DNA of 5,388 nt. It comes from Actinomycetota bacterium. Its GTDB lineage: Bacteria > Actinomycetota > Acidimicrobiia > Acidimicrobiales > JAHWKP01. The position numbers and the translations under genes were made by a program. The stretch is taken from the NCBI GenBank assembly GCA_019347775.1, contig JAHWKP010000115.1, positions 1-5,388 on the forward strand, read 5' to 3'. The first letter of the stretch is position 1. Each line of letters starts with the position of its first letter. This document shows positions 4,507-5,388 of the stretch, in pieces. Below the pieces are notes generated by a model, which had not been told where the DNA came from, did not search any database, and was given only the letters and a program-made list of their open reading frames with translations.

Positions 4507-5388
4507 CTAGGGGACGAAGAGATCGACCGACGTGCCCTTCGGCACTCTCTCGCCGGCGTCGGGATCGGTGGCCTCCACCCGGCCGCGTCTCTGCTTGCCC
4601 TCGATGTCCCCCACTCGTAGGCCGGCTCCCTCCAGCTGGGCTCGGGCCTGATCGACCGTTTTACCCTCGACGTCGGGGACGGTGACGAGCTCCGGGCCCA
4701 ACGACTCGTAGACGGTCACCTTCGAGCCATGCGGGGCCTCGCCGCCGGCGCGGGGCGACGTCCTGACGACGAACCCCGGCGCGACCGTGTCGCTGTAGAC
4801 CTTTTCCCGGACCGGGTCGAGGCCGAGCTCCTTCAGCCGCTCCACCGCCTCGTCGGCCGACTTACCGGCAAGTTCCGGCATGGTCACCGGTGGCGGCCCG
4901 TCGGAGACGACCAGGTTCACCGGAGTCCCCTTCGGAGCCTCGACTCCTTGGGGTGCCCAGTTGATGACGATTCCCTTCGGATGGTCGTTGTACTCGGTGA
5001 CTCTTTCGCCGACCGTGAGTCCGGCGCCCTCGAGCATGGCCAGGGCTTCGGCCTCGGTGCGCCCGCCGAGGTCGGGCACCGCTACGGGCGGCGGTCCGAG
5101 CGACACGGTCAGTTCCACCGGCTTGTTGGCCTTGAGGCTCGTGCCCGGGTCGGGATCCTGGTCCAGCACCTGACCGGCGACGGTGCCATCACTATGTACC
5201 TCTTCGACGACTTCGCCCTTCAGGCCCGCGGCCTCCAAGTCCGTCAGGGCGGCGGCGAGGTCGCCATCGGTGACGTTGGGAACGGTCCGCGTCGGAACCA
5301 GCACCCCGCTGGCGACGATTCCGGAGGCGATGAGTGCCACCGCGGCTGCGATCCCGAGAGCCGTCAGCGCAAGGCTGGCGATGCGTCG
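4507..5388 (-). CDS. PASTA-domain membrane protein, probable C-terminal part of a PknB-type Ser/Thr kinase (5' end cut by window edge)
   Basis: The frame is open to the window edge, giving 293 residues with no start needed inside; the GTG at 5340 falls in the middle of the membrane helix and is unlikely to be the true start. A hydrophobic helix (residues 3-31 of the fragment, after two Arg) is followed by four PASTA repeats: 35-101, 102-167, 168-234 and 235-293, joined by LGPPP or DGPPP linkers. The protein ends right at the end of repeat 4 (DLFVP). The order of Arg stop-transfer residues, one helix, then tandem PASTA repeats is that of PknB/StkP/PrkC kinases, whose outer repeats sense muropeptides or lipid II while the cytosolic kinase domain phosphorylates cell-division and wall-synthesis proteins. 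The kinase domain itself is not in the window, so a kinase-less PASTA protein or PBP cannot be excluded. The downstream neighbours are metabolic, unlike the usual division-gene cluster. Confidence 0.85.
   Translation of the reverse strand, partial: RRIASLALTALGIAAAVALIASGIVASGVLVPTRTVPNVTDGDLAAALTDLEAAGLKGEVVEEVHSDGTVAGQVLDQDPDPGTSLKANKPVELTVSLGPPPVAVPDLGGRTEAEALAMLEGAGLTVGERVTEYNDHPKGIVINWAPQGVEAPKGTPVNLVVSDGPPPVTMPELAGKSADEAVERLKELGLDPVREKVYSDTVAPGFVVRTSPRAGGEAPHGSKVTVYESLGPELVTVPDVEGKTVDQARAQLEGAGLRVGDIEGKQRRGRVEATDPDAGERVPKGTSVDLFVP
4510..5286 (-). repeat. Four tandem PASTA repeats (protein-level)
   Basis: Repeat units of about 198-201 nt are at 5286-5086, 5085-4888, 4887-4687 and 4686-4510. 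Each begins with a V-P-[ND/EL/DV] core (TVPNV, AVPDL, TMPEL, TVPDV), then a helix with A-x-x-L-x-x-x-G-L, and ends in a strand before a Pro-rich linker. Repeat 4 is shorter, lacks the usual G-x-V-x-x-Q-x-P turn and instead has a basic patch KQRRGR. The copies have diverged in DNA sequence, so this is old duplication, not a recent one. Confidence 0.85.

Noticed and set aside
1..5388. CRISPR array, tRNA/rRNA, insertion sequence, toxin-antitoxin or defence genes
   Set aside because: I saw no short regularly spaced repeats, no tRNA-like cloverleaf, no transposase or integrase motifs, and all long coherent frames are assigned to the seven genes listed.

Overview
The window is GC-rich and densely coded. 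All seven supportable genes lie on the minus strand, so the reading order runs from position 5388 down to 1. High GC, long open shadow frames on both strands, a PASTA-repeat membrane protein, a bMGL-like esterase, a stand-alone SCP2 protein and a 2[4Fe-4S] ferredoxin all suggest an actinobacterium. The style recalls uncultured Acidimicrobiia-like lineages, but this is inference from protein style and not a placement.

Layout in transcription order: (1) 5388-4507, the C-terminal part of a membrane protein with one membrane helix and four PASTA repeats, probably the outer half of a PknB/StkP-type Ser/Thr kinase whose kinase domain lies outside the window; (2) 4487-3609, a short-chain dehydrogenase/reductase resembling the dehydrogenase domain of peroxisomal multifunctional enzyme type 2; (3) 3604-2759, a class I SAM-dependent methyltransferase; (4) 2719-1223, a 14-helix-type MFS transporter; (5) 1196-807, a single-domain SCP2 lipid-binding protein; (6) 742-410, a 2[4Fe-4S] ferredoxin with an unusual Trp/Pro/acidic tail; (7) 402-1, the N-terminal 134 residues of an alpha/beta hydrolase of the carboxylesterase/monoacylglycerol lipase type.

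Gaps between genes are 19, 4, 39, 26, 64 and 7 nt. No convincing terminator or promoter is visible, so genes 2-7, and perhaps gene 1, may be co-transcribed. The shared theme of SDR, SCP2 and esterase is acyl-CoA, sterol or other lipid metabolism, with a redox carrier, an exporter and a methyltransferase. No specific pathway can be named from this window. Only the SCP2 gene has a clear Shine-Dalgarno at normal distance; most other starts have weak or no ribosome binding sites, and two use GTG or TTG.

No RNA gene, CRISPR array, insertion sequence, integrase or attachment site was seen, and no stretch over 64 nt is without a gene. I see no strong evidence of a new defence or mobile system. The points most worth a second look are the split SDR/SCP2 arrangement, the ferredoxin tail, the ferredoxin start region with a competing SD-ATG in another frame, and the missing TM1 acidic residue in the transporter.
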